NCBI RefSeq assembly: GCF_014930365.1
Contig: NZ_JABXWI010000004.1
Coordinates: 1 to 64,000, forward strand
Source: Streptomyces caniscabiei
Lineage (GTDB): Bacteria; Actinomycetota; Actinomycetes; Streptomycetales; Streptomycetaceae
DNA length: 64,000 nucleotides
Direction of reading: 5' to 3'
Within the stretch, counting starts at the first letter, position 1; the number at the start of each line of letters is the position of its first letter. Shown one piece after another: positions 1 to 8,307 of the stretch. The notes below the pieces were generated by a model. That model ran no database searches and was not told the DNA's origin. It saw only the letters and a program-made list of their open reading frames with translations. The position numbers were made by a program, and so were the translations under genes.

Positions 1-1
1 G

Positions 2-1093
2 GTCACCGAGGAGGTCACCGGCATCGACCTGGTCCGCGAGATGTTCCGCATCGCCGACGGCGAACACCTCGGCTACGACGACCCGCCACTGCGCGGGCAC
101 TCCTTCGAGTTCCGCATCAACGGCGAGGACCCCGGCCGCGGCTTCCTCCCCGCCCCCGGCACCGTCACCACCTTCACCGCACCCACCGGCCCCGGCGTCC
201 GCCTCGACGCCGGCGTGGAATCCGGCAGCGTGATCGGCCCCGCCTGGGACTCCCTGCTGGCCAAGCTGGTCATCACCGGCGCCACCCGCCAGCAGGCCCT
301 GCAGCGGGCCGCCCGCGCGCTTGCGGAGTTCACCGTCGAGGGCATGGCCACCGCCATCCCCTTCCACCGCGTGGTGGTCACCGACCCTGCGTTCGCCCCC
401 GAACTGACCGGCTCCAGCGACCCGTTCACGGTCCACACCCGCTGGATCGAGACCGAGTTCACCAACGACATCAAGCCCTTCGCGGCCCCCGCCGACACCG
501 ACACCGACGACGACGGCGACCGCGAGACGATCGTGGTCGAGGTCGGCGGCAAGCGCCTGGAGGTCTCCCTGCCCGCCGCCCTGGGCATGACCCTGGCCCG
601 CACCGGCCTGGCCGCCGGCGCCAAGCCCAAACGCCGCGCGGCCAAGAAGTCCGGCCCCGCCGCCTCCGGCGACACCCTCGCCTCCCCCATGCAGGGCACC
701 ATCGTCAAGGTCGCCGTCGAGGAGGGCCAGGAGGTCAAGGAAGGCGACCTCGTCGTCGTCCTGGAAGCCATGAAGATGGAACAGCCCCTCAACGCCCACC
801 GCTCCGGCACCATCAAGGGCCGGGCCGCGGACTATGCCGGGCTGCTCGGCTGTTCGGTCCGCACTCTCAGCCGCGCGGCCCGGGACGCCACCGGCAAAGG
901 GGTGCGTGAGGTCATCGACGAGCGGCGGCTGCTCGAAGCCCGGCGCCTGCTGGGAGGCGCCGGGTGGGACGCCCGGGCTGTGGCCGTCCATCTCGGCTTC
1001 ACCGATCCAGCGAACTTCGGCCGCTTCTTCCGTAACCACACCGGTCTCACCCCGACCGACTTCACGGCCCGCGAAGCCGACACCGACATGTGA
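2..1093 (+). CDS. Acyl-CoA carboxylase alpha-chain C-terminus fused to an AraC-type DNA-binding domain (5' partial)
   Basis: The frame is open from the left edge, so the biotin carboxylase N-terminus is outside the window. What remains is the biotin carboxylase C-terminal part (E-F-R-I-N-G-E-D), a charged linker, and a biotinyl domain with the EAMKME motif whose lysine codon is at 773-775. This matches acetyl/propionyl-CoA carboxylase alpha subunits. The biotinyl domain stops after GTIKG near base 822, about 18 residues early. The same frame then runs into about 90 residues of an AraC-family DNA-binding domain (two HTHs, ending in a [17 protein letters not shown] motif). Such a fusion is not a known architecture, so I infer a deletion or recombination junction near 822. 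Whether the product is biotinylated or folded is unknown. Confidence 0.75.
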   Translation, partial: VTEEVTGIDLVREMFRIADGEHLGYDDPPLRGHSFEFRINGEDPGRGFLPAPGTVTTFTAPTGPGVRLDAGVESGSVIGPAWDSLLAKLVITGATRQQALQRAARALAEFTVEGMATAIPFHRVVVTDPAFAPELTGSSDPFTVHTRWIETEFTNDIKPFAAPADTDTDDDGDRETIVVEVGGKRLEVSLPAALGMTLARTGLAAGAKPKRRAAKKSGPAASGDTLASPMQGTIVKVAVEEGQEVKEGDLVVVLEAMKMEQPLNAHRSGTIKGRAADYAGLLGCSVRTLSRAARDATGKGVREVIDERRLLEARRLLGGAGWDARAVAVHLGFTDPANFGRFFRNHTGLTPTDFTAREADTDM

Positions 1094-1138
1094 GGCGTGG
1101 GCAGCACGAGCCACAAACCCACATGGCCGCGGCCGCCA

Positions 1139-1153
1139 CGGCCCTTCGGGCCG
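1139..1153. terminator. Short GC hairpin after the fusion gene
   Basis: CGGCCC, three-base loop TTC, GGGCCG: a perfect six-pair stem about 45 bases past the stop of the fusion gene and just before the convergent uvrA remnant. There is no T-tract, which is usual for Streptomyces terminators. Confidence 0.4.
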
Positions 1154-1166
1154 CAGCGGGCCTTCA

Positions 1167-1600
1167 TGGCCGGCCAGAGGGGGCGAGCACCTCGCGCAGG
1201 TAGTGGCCGGTGAAGCTGTCGGGGCTTTCGGTGATCTGGCCGGGGGTGGCGGTGACGCGTCCGCCTGCCTCGCCGCCGCCGGGGCCGAGGTCGATCACGA
1301 AGTCGGCGTTGGCGGTCATGTCGCAGCACGCGAAGAGGACGCGGACGTCTGAGCGGTGCAGGCCTGAGCTGGGTTCATCCAGGATGATGAGGTAGCCCAG
1401 GCCCAGGTCGACGAGAGTCCGCAGGCGGGAGCGGACCTTGTTCAGGTCGCCCGTGTGCTCGATGGCCTGGGTGACAGTGCGGGCTTTCGTCGGCCGCGAA
1501 GAGACCCTGCTCCTTGAGATTGTGCACGCGGGCCGCGTGCACGGTGATCGCGTCCGGCGCGGCGGCCGCCGCGGAGTCTTTCGTCCCCTGTTTCGCAGGG
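1167..1600 (-). pseudogene. uvrA-like (excinuclease/drug-resistance UvrA) pseudogene with internal deletions
   Basis: Read on the minus strand, about 1500-1600 encodes a UvrA-like start (DAITVHAARVHNLK). Directly after it comes a piece from far downstream in UvrA (L-N-K-V-R-S-R-L-R-T-L-V-D-L-G-L-G-Y-L), then ILDEPSSGLH (Walker B region) and VIDLGPGGGEAGG with the C-terminal tail. The first Walker A, the zinc modules and the second ABC signature are missing, so at least two internal deletions and a frameshift have occurred. UvrA-like ABC proteins of this type are common in Streptomyces as repair or self-resistance paralogues. This copy cannot be functional. Confidence 0.7.
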
Positions 1601-1651
1601 CTTGCCCTCTGGCTGGTCCAGATGAGGGGGTGTTGCTTCGGGACCTTCCGG

Positions 1652-2083
1652 TCAGGAAGCGATCTTCTCCGTCACGGTCTGGGAGAACGCCCAGTTGGAG
1701 TGCACGATCCGCCACTGGCCGTCGATGAGCTTGTAGCCGTGGGAGGCGTTCCAGGAGCGCAGCTGCTTCTCCTCGCCGTTCTCGTCAAGAACGAAGGTGT
1801 TCAGGTTGTAGCCCAGGACGGCGAGGTCGCCGTCGTCGCTGACGTGGACCTGCGGGTTGAGGTATTCGTTGCGGACGATGTTCGGGTTGGAGTAGATGGA
1901 GTCGATCCATGCGATGACCTTGTCCCGGCCGACCAGGATGTTCTCGAGGATCGGGTCGAAATAGCTGACCTCATCGGCGAACGCGTCGAGGTAGCCACGG
2001 TTGTCGCCGACGCTCCACCGCTCGTTGAACGACTTCTCCAGCTCGAGGATGGTCGTGCTGATTTCTTCCTTGTTGACGCCCAT
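1652..2083 (-). CDS. SnoaL/NTF2-like fold protein, 143 aa
   Basis: Small soluble protein of the NTF2-like/DUF4440 kind: a predicted N-terminal helix, the pattern D-A-F-A-D-E-V-S-Y-F-D-P, and a C-terminal strand pair ending W-R-I-V-H-S-N-W-A-F. Such proteins are either small-molecule isomerases/hydrolases or non-enzymatic binding folds, and the substrate cannot be read from sequence. I chose the ATG at 2083 because AAAGGAAG lies just upstream; an in-frame ATG at 2098 is less likely. Base composition is visibly lower in GC than its neighbours, which suggests separate ancestry. It lies alone between two pseudogenes. Confidence 0.75.
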   Translation of the reverse strand: MGVNKEEISTTILELEKSFNERWSVGDNRGYLDAFADEVSYFDPILENILVGRDKVIAWIDSIYSNPNIVRNEYLNPQVHVSDDGDLAVLGYNLNTFVLDENGEEKQLRSWNASHGYKLIDGQWRIVHSNWAFSQTVTEKIAS

Positions 2084-2158
2084 GGCGCTTCCTTTCATGC
2101 ATGCCGCGGCGGGCCGGCTCTGACCTGACCGGCGCGGAATGGTGTGTTTCTGTGCTTC

Positions 2159-2763
2159 TCAGTCGTCGAGCAGCACCACGTGCTTGCCCGGCGTCGTGCC
2201 GGCCTCGACGTCGGCCTGGGCATCGCGCACCTGTTCCAGGCCGTGGTGGACCTTCGCGACCGGCACCTTGAGCCGTCCGTCCGCGATGGCCTGCAGCTGC
2301 TGCTGGAACACCTCGGCGGGCAGGTCGGTGGCCTCGCCCGCGTAGGCGGTCAGCCGCACCCCCCCCCAGGGATCATGAACGGGGTGAAGTCGGGGATCGT
2401 CCACTGGCCCGCCAGGGCTCCGGTGAAGCAGACGGTGCCGTGGCGGCGGACGGTGCGGAAGGTGTCGGCGAGGACCGAGCAGCCAACAAGTTCCAGTACG
2501 GCGTCGACTCCGTCCGGCATCAGCTCGCGCACCTGGCCGGCGATGGTGCCGTTGTCGACGAGTGGATGGTCGACGCCCACGGCCCGCAGTTCGCCCGCCC
2601 TCTCCGGGCTGCGGGTGGTGGACAGGACGGTGGCTCCGAGGCCCTTCGCGATCGTGGCCGCGCTCAGCCCGACCGTGGAGGTGCCGCCGCGGATCAGCAG
2701 CGTCTGCCCCGCCCGCAGACCGAGGCCCGTGGCGAGAGAGCCGTAGGCGGTCTGGAACACCAC
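2159..2763 (-). pseudogene. Zinc-type alcohol dehydrogenase / quinone oxidoreductase, 5'-truncated and frameshifted
   Basis: The minus strand encodes the nucleotide-binding half of an MDR-superfamily oxidoreductase: AYGSLATGLGLRAGQTLLIRGG, then S-T-V-G-L-S-A-A-T-I-A-K and a C-terminus with E-V-F-Q-Q-Q-L-Q-A-I-A-D-G and G-K-H-V-V-L-L. The two parts are in different frames and join at a run of nine C (nine G in the coding sense) at 2359-2367. The N-terminal GroES-like catalytic domain, about 120-170 residues, is absent. The run could be a sequencing slip, but the missing 5' end makes the copy non-functional either way. Confidence 0.75.
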
Positions 2764-2938
2764 GAGCGAAAAGCTTCCCGGGCAGCTCGGACCGAGGCGG
2801 GAGGGAGTTCACGACGCCGTTGCCCGTCCGACTGACCGTGATGTCAGGCCACCCCCTGGATGCCGTCCGAGGAATCGGGGCCTCGCCGTCCGCGCACATG
2901 CCCTCCCTCTGCCCGACCTCCCTCACCTGGAGAACTCG

Positions 2939-3679
2939 ATGCCCACTCCCACCCGGGTCGACCTCGTACATCTCAGTGCCTCCCTCGGCGGTTCCCGTCG
3001 GCTGTCCGGTCATCTCGCCCGCCCCGGGGGCACCGGCCCGTGGCCCGGCGTCATCGTCGTACACGAGGCACTGGGGGTGGACGAGGTCATGCTGCGGCAG
3101 ACCGAACGGCTCGCCCGGGCCGGCTACCTGACGCTCATGCCGGATCTCTTCTCCGACGGGGGCGTCCGCCGCTGCCTGGTGCCGACGATGCGCGCCGCGA
3201 CATCGGGCCGCGGTCGCGCCTGGGCCGATCTGGAAGCCGCACGCCAGTCGTTGGCCGCTCACCCCGACTGCACTGAACGCATCGGCATCATCGGCTTCTG
3301 CATGGGCGGCAGCTTCGCCCTGCTCGCCGCAGGGCGGGGCGGCTTCGACGCGGCCTCCGTGAACTATGGTCAGCTCCCCGAGGACAGCGAGCGCGCCCTC
3401 GCGAAGTCCTGCCCCGTAGTGGCCAGTTACGGCGGCCGTGACCGGATGCTCAAGGGAGCCGCGGCCAGGCTGGAAGCCGCCCTGACCCAGGTCGGCGCAC
3501 CACACGACGTGAAGGAATACCCCGCCGCCGGACACTCCTTCCTCAACGACGCCGAGAACGCCCCGCGCTGGCTGCGCCCGCTCACCCGGATCTCCGGGAT
3601 CGGGCCCGAACCGGAGTCCGCCGCCGACGCCTGGCACCGGATCGAGGAATTCTTCGCCGAGCACCTGGCCGACGCGTAA
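2939..3679 (+). CDS. Dienelactone hydrolase family protein, 246 aa
   Basis: Cytoplasmic alpha/beta hydrolase of full family length. The nucleophile elbow is GFCMGG with Cys121; Asp168 (Y-G-G-R-D) and His199 (A-A-G-H-S-F) complete the Cys-Asp-His triad typical of dienelactone hydrolases. The early V-I-V-V-H-E-A-L-G-V motif also fits. Dienelactone hydrolases act in modified ortho-cleavage of chlorocatechols, but most Streptomyces paralogues have unknown ester or lactone substrates, and no aromatic-degradation genes are nearby. The ATG follows CTGGAGAACTCG. It appears to be a single-gene unit. Confidence 0.88.
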   Translation: MPTPTRVDLVHLSASLGGSRRLSGHLARPGGTGPWPGVIVVHEALGVDEVMLRQTERLARAGYLTLMPDLFSDGGVRRCLVPTMRAATSGRGRAWADLEAARQSLAAHPDCTERIGIIGFCMGGSFALLAAGRGGFDAASVNYGQLPEDSERALAKSCPVVASYGGRDRMLKGAAARLEAALTQVGAPHDVKEYPAAGHSFLNDAENAPRWLRPLTRISGIGPEPESAADAWHRIEEFFAEHLADA

Positions 3680-3745
3680 CGCGGCAGGGCCCCGCCTCGG
3701 CGTACACCTGTTCAGGAAAGAAGGCGACGGGGCAGGCAGCGAGCC

Positions 3746-4321
3746 GTCGGCTGATCTGCTCGGCAGTACTACGCCGGCTTCCGCCCCCGTACCCACCGCC
3801 CGCGTGACCCTTGATCGCTCCAGGAAGGCGCGCCTGCTCGTGACATCCTGAGCGAGGGCGAAGCTCAGGGCGAAGACCTTCTGGCGTTCAAGCCCGTAGG
3901 AGATCATGCGGTTGTTCCACAAGCTCTGGTCGCATTTGAGTCTGCGGCCGGTAGTGGGGTCCGTGCTGCTGCGGTCATCAGGTGTCGTCGTGATCCCGAC
4001 CTGAACCCGGTACGGGTGGGCGCCGTGGCGGCAGGGGATGAGGAGCAGGTGGTACCAGCGTGACTTCGCACGGCCCTGCCGGTGTTCGAGGCGGCTTACG
4101 GGTACCGGGAGCAAGGTGCTCGTTCCGTCGTCAAGGAGGACGCGTTCGGCGATGCGGCCCCGGTCGCACCACAGGTCATGGCGGCAGCGCCCGAAGCGCA
4201 GGAGGTCGTAGGCGCGGGGTTTGACCGAGCCGTGCTGCTTGTTGATGACCAGCAGCCCGAGGTGGACGAGGACGTCGCAGTGGACGCGGCGGAAGGCACC
4301 GTCGAGATGTCGCCCGTGCAA
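3746..4321 (-). CDS. Unrecognised protein fragment downstream of a ParA-type gene
   Basis: Third codon positions are consistently G/C over about 190 codons on this strand, so it has been under coding selection. The product contains A-Y-D-L-L-R-F-G-R-C-R-H-D-L-W and K-S-R-W-Y-H-L-L-L-I-P-C-R-H-G. I do not recognise the family. The frame is open upstream of the only candidate start, a TTG at 4321 without a clear ribosome site, 11 bases after the parA-like stop. It then runs on into DNA antisense to the dienelactone hydrolase, so the native C-terminus appears lost and the left boundary is approximate. It may have been the third gene of the plasmid-type operon. Confidence 0.4.
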
Positions 4322-4332
4322 ACCGGGAACGC

Positions 4333-5244
4333 TCAGGCCATCAGGTCGACGAAGCCGAGGTGCGTCATCACCTTCCGGTAGTCCACGGACGGCACCGAGT
4401 TGGGCAGGAGGATCGGCAGGGGAACCTCGTCCTCGTAGAGCTTCTCGGCGTCTGCCGAGTAGCGGATGTAGGGCAGCAGCACGGAGCTGTACATCGCCTC
4501 CGCTGCGGCTGTGGCGCGGCGGGCTGCCGCCGCCTCGTTCCAGGTCAGCGTCGGCGTTCCGGTGAGGATCAGGTGGTTGAGCGTCGGCCGACCCGGGACG
4601 GACCGGCGGCCGCGGTTCTTGTCGCGGACTCGCTCCAGCTCGTCCGTGAGCCGCTTGACCAGCTTGACGGCCTGGGGGTCGGCCTTGATCGACGGAATGA
4701 CGGAGTCGTCTTCGTCCAGCATGCGCGGCACGGAATAGGGCATCTTGCCGTAGCTCGCCGGGAAGTCCAGGTAGAAGACCGTGTCGTCACCCTCGTAGGA
4801 GCGCAGGATCTCGGCGAACCAGTCGTTGCGGTCCGCGTCCTCTGCGATGGCCAGGTCCGCGCCGGCCATGGCTGGGCTGCTGGGCACGACGCGCAGGTTC
4901 GGGATGGGCGCGAAGTCCCCTTCGGGCTCGTCGCCGTCGCCGATGCGGTAGCGGGCGGGCAGCGCGACCTCGTCCAGGGTGGCCTTGCCGTAGAGCAGGT
5001 CGATCGCGGTCTTCTTGCCCTTGAGGGCGGTCTCGTCGTAGCCGAGGACGATGGTCGACGACATGTTGCCGTCGAGGTCGAAGACGACGCCGGGGTAGCC
5101 GCGCAGCGCGGCGATGACGGCCGTGGACGTGGCGCTGGTGGACTTGGTGGACCCGCCGCCTTCGATGATGTAAGCCCAGATGAGGGGCCAGTTCCGGCGC
5201 TTGGGGCGGAAGTGGGGGTCGACGGTGACGTAGGTGGTATTCAT
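4333..5244 (-). CDS. ParA/MinD-like plasmid-type P-loop ATPase, 303 aa
   Basis: Resembles deviant-Walker ATPases of actinobacterial plasmids and integrative elements. It begins with strand-rich sequence, then Y-I-I-E-G-G-G-S-T-K-S-T-S-A-T (deviant Walker A, about residues 26-40) and G-V-V-F-D-L-D-G-N (about 53-61). Further on are V-F-Y-L-D-F-P-A-S-Y-G-K and a mid-domain L-I-L-T-G-T-P-T-L-T-W. The consensus KGG lysine is replaced by G-G-S-T-K-S-T, still a P-loop. The start ATG overlaps the stop of the upstream gene (ATGA, 5241-5244), so the two are co-transcribed. A role in segregation of a mobile replicon is inferred from family and context only. Confidence 0.65.
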   Translation of the reverse strand: MNTTYVTVDPHFRPKRRNWPLIWAYIIEGGGSTKSTSATSTAVIAALRGYPGVVFDLDGNMSSTIVLGYDETALKGKKTAIDLLYGKATLDEVALPARYRIGDGDEPEGDFAPIPNLRVVPSSPAMAGADLAIAEDADRNDWFAEILRSYEGDDTVFYLDFPASYGKMPYSVPRMLDEDDSVIPSIKADPQAVKLVKRLTDELERVRDKNRGRRSVPGRPTLNHLILTGTPTLTWNEAAAARRATAAAEAMYSSVLLPYIRYSADAEKLYEDEVPLPILLPNSVPSVDYRKVMTHLGFVDLMA

Positions 5245-5798
5245 CGGGGTCCTCCTGCGGCGACCAGTTCGAGTTGTACGGCGACACCGCTCAACGCCTC
5301 GCTCATGTCGACGAACTGGACAAGCCGCTGGTGGGCCGCGAGTTCCCCGGCACGCACCGGAATGGACACGACGGTGTCCTCGGAGAGCACGGCATCGACG
5401 GCCAGGCGCTCGGCAGCAGCGTTCCGCGCGTGGTGGAAGCGGTCCCTGAAGGGTCCCTTCCTGTCGAAGGGCGCGAGGCGTTCGGCCAGGCCGGCGAGGA
5501 AGAAGCCCGCCACCCTCTCGGGGGCGGGAGTGAGACCGGCTCCCATCGAGCGGGTGACGTCCTTGACCTTGGCGATTTCAGTGACGAGGGCACAGCCGCT
5601 GCTGGTGTTCCATTCGAAGTACAGCTCCATGGCGTCCTGGCGCGCCCCATTCACGCTCGATCCCTGTCCCTGCCGTCCCGGCGGCTCCAGACGGATCCGC
5701 GACGCCAGCCCCCGCAGCAACTCCACCACTCGCAACGCGGTCCACCAGTCCGCGTACCGGTTACCCGCCTTGTCCGCAGCCCCACCCGCCAGCCCCAC
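5241..5798 (-). CDS. Chimeric ORF: defence-NTPase-like N-terminus joined to a ParA-operon protein
   Basis: The 185-residue frame seems to be two pieces. The first ~45 residues (A-G-N-R-Y-A-D-W-W-T-A-L-R-V then R-I-R-L-E-P-P-G) look like the start of large Streptomyces NTPases with an N-terminal nuclease-type domain (Cap4/DUF4297-like); this is recognition by eye. After about base 5655 the sequence changes character, and a separate protein could start at the ATG at 5630 (129 aa, beginning M-E-L-Y-F-E-W-N-T-S-S). That part overlaps the ParA-like start by four bases and would be the real first gene of the operon. I do not recognise its family. Confidence 0.5.
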   Translation of the reverse strand: MGLAGGAADKAGNRYADWWTALRVVELLRGLASRIRLEPPGRQGQGSSVNGARQDAMELYFEWNTSSGCALVTEIAKVKDVTRSMGAGLTPAPERVAGFFLAGLAERLAPFDRKGPFRDRFHHARNAAAERLAVDAVLSEDTVVSIPVRAGELAAHQRLVQFVDMSEALSGVAVQLELVAAGGPR

Positions 5799-5932
5799 CC
5801 AGCCTCACTCCCCCAAGCCGCCGCCAGGGCCCTCTCCTGCGATCAGCAGCCCACACACAACTCCCCCACCACCCCTAGGTCCGACGCTTCGGGGATGGGA
5901 TCGGGTCGTGTCGCCGGCCGGCCGGACATGAC

Positions 5933-5958
5933 GGTGGGGCGGCACAGGCCGCCCCACC
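5933..5958. terminator. Strong hairpin terminator of the FG-GAP gene
   Basis: Perfect 11-bp inverted repeat GGTGGGGCGGC / GCCGCCCCACC with a four-base ACAG loop, 27 bases beyond the stop of the FG-GAP protein. It is symmetric, so it could also serve transcripts coming from the left. Confidence 0.8.
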
Positions 5959-5984
5959 GAACCCCCGTTGCCCGATCGGCTCGC

Positions 5985-7472
5985 TCAGCGCAGGAGCGCG
6001 CCGAAGCGGGCGCCCGTGGCGGGCGCCGAGAGGTCGCCAGCGCCGAACGCGAGGGACGACGTGGCCGTGAGACCGGTCGCCGTGCCGCGCAGCACCCAGA
6101 CCGCGCCGTTCCAGCTGTTCTCGGCCAGGGAACCGGCCGCGAGGTCGGCGTGGCCGTCACCGTCGACGTCCAACAGCGCGCTGCTCGCGCCGAACTGGTC
6201 GTCGTTCTCGGCGACTCCGGGTACCCCGGCGGTGTCCTGGTGGAAGGTCTGCGCACCGGCGCCCGTGACACCGGAGGCGCTGCCGGGGACCAGGGCGACG
6301 GACCCGGCGTCGGTGATGTCGCCGATGTCCTCGCCCGGGATGCCGAGCGCGATGTCGCCGAAGCCGTCGCCGTTGACGTCCGCCACCGAGACCGTGGAGC
6401 CGATCCCGTCGCCCTCCTCCTCCACGCCGGGGAAGCCGGGCAGGTCCTGATCGAAGGTCTGTACGCGCTCCCCGGACAGGCCGGAGGCCGACCCGAACGC
6501 GATCTGGACCTTGCCGCCGTTCCAGTAGTTGCCCACCACGACGTCGTCGAACCCGTCGTTGTTCACGTCCCCGATGCCGGTGCCCGTACCGGTCGCCGTG
6601 CCGTCCGCGGGGACCCAGCCGCTGGTGAAGCCCGTGCTGCCGCCGCCGAGGAACAGACGGTTGCCCCACTGGCCGTCGCCCGCGTACTTCCAGGCGACGA
6701 TGTCGTCCTTGCCGTCGCCGTTGACGTCGCCGGTCCGGGTGGAGCGGATGGGCCCGCTGATCGAGTCGCCGTCCTCCTGGCAGCCGCCGTTGGTGGCGCA
6801 GGACGCGTCGCCCGCGTCGTAGCCCCACCAGTCGGCCTTGTCCAGCAGCGGCAGGGTGGCGGTGGGCTGTCCGGCGCGGGTGACCGGGCCCTTCCACACG
6901 GTGGCGTCGCCGCTCGCCGGGTCGTCGCCCGCGCCGGACAGGTAGGAGAACAGGGCGAGGTCCGTCTTGCCGTCGCCGTCGAAGTCGCCGGTCGTGGGGG
7001 ACTGCCCGTACCCGGGTACGGCCGTGCCGCCGGTGAGTCCGGAGGCGGAGCCCCAGAGGATGACGGAGCCGGGACTGCCGCCCGAGATCACCAGGTCGCT
7101 GAAGCCGTCGCCGTCCAGGTCGCCCTTGGTGAAGTTGGTCCCGAAGCCCTGGTTCGCGGTGGCGGAGCCGGGAACGCCGCTGGTGGAGCGGCTGATGAGC
7201 TTCTTGTTCGCGGCGGAGACCCCATGGGCGGAGCCGTACATGACGGCCACGTAGCCCGCCTTGGCCTTGCCGGAGATCGTGGCGTCCGGAGCCGACACGA
7301 CCAGGTCGGCGTATCCGTCGCCGTTGAAGTCGTCCTGCGTGTCCACGGACCCGGTGGCCGCCAGCGCCGGGCCCCCGGTGAGAGCCATGGCGCCGAACCC
7401 TGCGGCGAGCAGGACCGCGGCTGCCAGGGGTGCGGTGAGCGCGGTACGGGTTCGGCGGTGTGCTCGGGACAT
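5985..7472 (-). CDS. Secreted FG-GAP / integrin-alpha-like beta-propeller protein, 495 aa
   Basis: Secreted protein with an N-terminal signal peptide: basic RAHRRTRT, a hydrophobic Ala/Leu core, and a likely cut after G-G-P-A-L-A-A. The mature part is a string of about seven FG-GAP/VCBS repeats, each with D-x-N-G-D-G-x-x-D-L-V-V calcium-binding loops, which form a seven-bladed propeller in integrin alpha chains. Streptomyces carries many such extracellular proteins of unknown ligand, and there is no attached catalytic domain. The ATG is preceded by AAAGGCTCACGT. It is a single gene with a strong terminator just downstream. Confidence 0.88.
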   Translation of the reverse strand: MSRAHRRTRTALTAPLAAAVLLAAGFGAMALTGGPALAATGSVDTQDDFNGDGYADLVVSAPDATISGKAKAGYVAVMYGSAHGVSAANKKLISRSTSGVPGSATANQGFGTNFTKGDLDGDGFSDLVISGGSPGSVILWGSASGLTGGTAVPGYGQSPTTGDFDGDGKTDLALFSYLSGAGDDPASGDATVWKGPVTRAGQPTATLPLLDKADWWGYDAGDASCATNGGCQEDGDSISGPIRSTRTGDVNGDGKDDIVAWKYAGDGQWGNRLFLGGGSTGFTSGWVPADGTATGTGTGIGDVNNDGFDDVVVGNYWNGGKVQIAFGSASGLSGERVQTFDQDLPGFPGVEEEGDGIGSTVSVADVNGDGFGDIALGIPGEDIGDITDAGSVALVPGSASGVTGAGAQTFHQDTAGVPGVAENDDQFGASSALLDVDGDGHADLAAGSLAENSWNGAVWVLRGTATGLTATSSLAFGAGDLSAPATGARFGALLR

Positions 7473-7709
7473 ACGTGAGCCTTTCGAGTCGGTCGGTTCT
7501 GTACGCGGAAGGCCGCGTTCAGTGGGTACGACTCGAGCCGGGCGATCCCAGTTGTACGTCCCAATGTCATGGATCCGTAACCGTGGAGACAGGTGTGGCG
7601 CTGAACTCCCTTGTTGTCACGGGGAGTTCGGCGCACGTGTCACCGTCGGCCCACAAGATCGCCTCGACCCACTCGGGGTGGTCGACGAACGGGTTCTGAG
7701 AGGGCGTTT

Positions 7710-7982
7710 ATGCAGGCCGGTCACTGGATCGCCGACGAGGGACGGCGCCAGGCCGAGCGGCGCCTGAGCGAGCAGGCGCGGCCGGCACCGCCCGACTGGC
7801 TTGTCCAGTACGGGCTCAACCGCACCGACGTGGACGCCATGCATACCGGCGACTGCTGGGCAGCGGCCAAGAGCGGCCGGTGCCACCCGGCCACCCGCCA
7901 GCAGGCCATCGACGGCCCTGCGCCGCAGGTGCCGCCCTGCATCCGCTGCCGCCCGGACACCGCGCACGGCATCCTCGACTAG
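7710..7982 (+). CDS. DUF6233-like protein, probably N-terminally truncated, 90 aa
   Basis: Matches from memory the C-terminal half of the Streptomyces DUF6233 family: P-P-D-W-L-V-Q-Y-G-L, then V-H/M-H-T-G-D-C-W, a run of Cys and His (G-R-C-H-P-A-T), and the closing C-I-R-C-R-P-D-T motif. The family is usually about 120-180 residues with an Arg-rich N-terminal helix, of which only A-D-E-G-R-R-Q-A-E-R-R-L remains. The conserved Cys/His suggests metal binding, but no function is established. There is no convincing ribosome site at the ATG, so it may be a remnant. Confidence 0.55.
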   Translation: MQAGHWIADEGRRQAERRLSEQARPAPPDWLVQYGLNRTDVDAMHTGDCWAAAKSGRCHPATRQQAIDGPAPQVPPCIRCRPDTAHGILD

Positions 7983-8082
7983 CCGCGGCACCGCACCTCG
8001 GCCTGTCTGCTGAGTGACCGCGTGCCCGTCGGCCACGCAGCGTGGAATGCATCCGGGCATGACGTGGTCCCTGCCCGAGCGA

Positions 8083-8157
8083 TGCTCACCGTGGCCGTTA
8101 CCAGCCCCGCCCTGCTCGCCGGGTTCGCCGCGGAGCCGAAGTGGGATGGGTTCCTTC
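8083..8157 (+). pseudogene. ATP-dependent DNA ligase N-terminal scrap
   Basis: About 25 codons read T-S-P-A-L-L-A-G-F-A-A-E-P-K-W-D-G-F, the motif I region of ATP-dependent DNA ligases (LigC/LigD type) including the lysine that is adenylylated. The frame degenerates immediately afterwards. The rest of 7983-8307 contains nothing else I can recognise. Confidence 0.4.
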
Positions 8158-8307
8158 ACTGCACTTCTCAAGTGGCCCGCCTCGGTGTCGAGGGCCTGGC
8201 ATCAGCACGACGTGCCGTGACTGGGTCGACGGACGGTGATGCCGAGTCGCCGGGCGTGGGCGGAGGCGTTGCTGCTTTCCAGTCTTGCGAATCATGACTT
8301 GGTTCTG

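Noticed and set aside
2159..4321. 720-codon minus-strand frame spanning alcohol dehydrogenase remnant to parA-like region
   Set aside because: Only its two ends carry coding bias; the middle is antisense to the dienelactone hydrolase. It is not one protein.
5274..7478. Very long open frame on the plus strand (over 700 codons)
   Set aside because: It is the antisense of the FG-GAP gene and its neighbours; Ala/Gly/Val-rich without motifs, as expected for high-GC shadows. The same applies to long frames opposite the adenylation, haloperoxidase, ABC and carboxylase genes.
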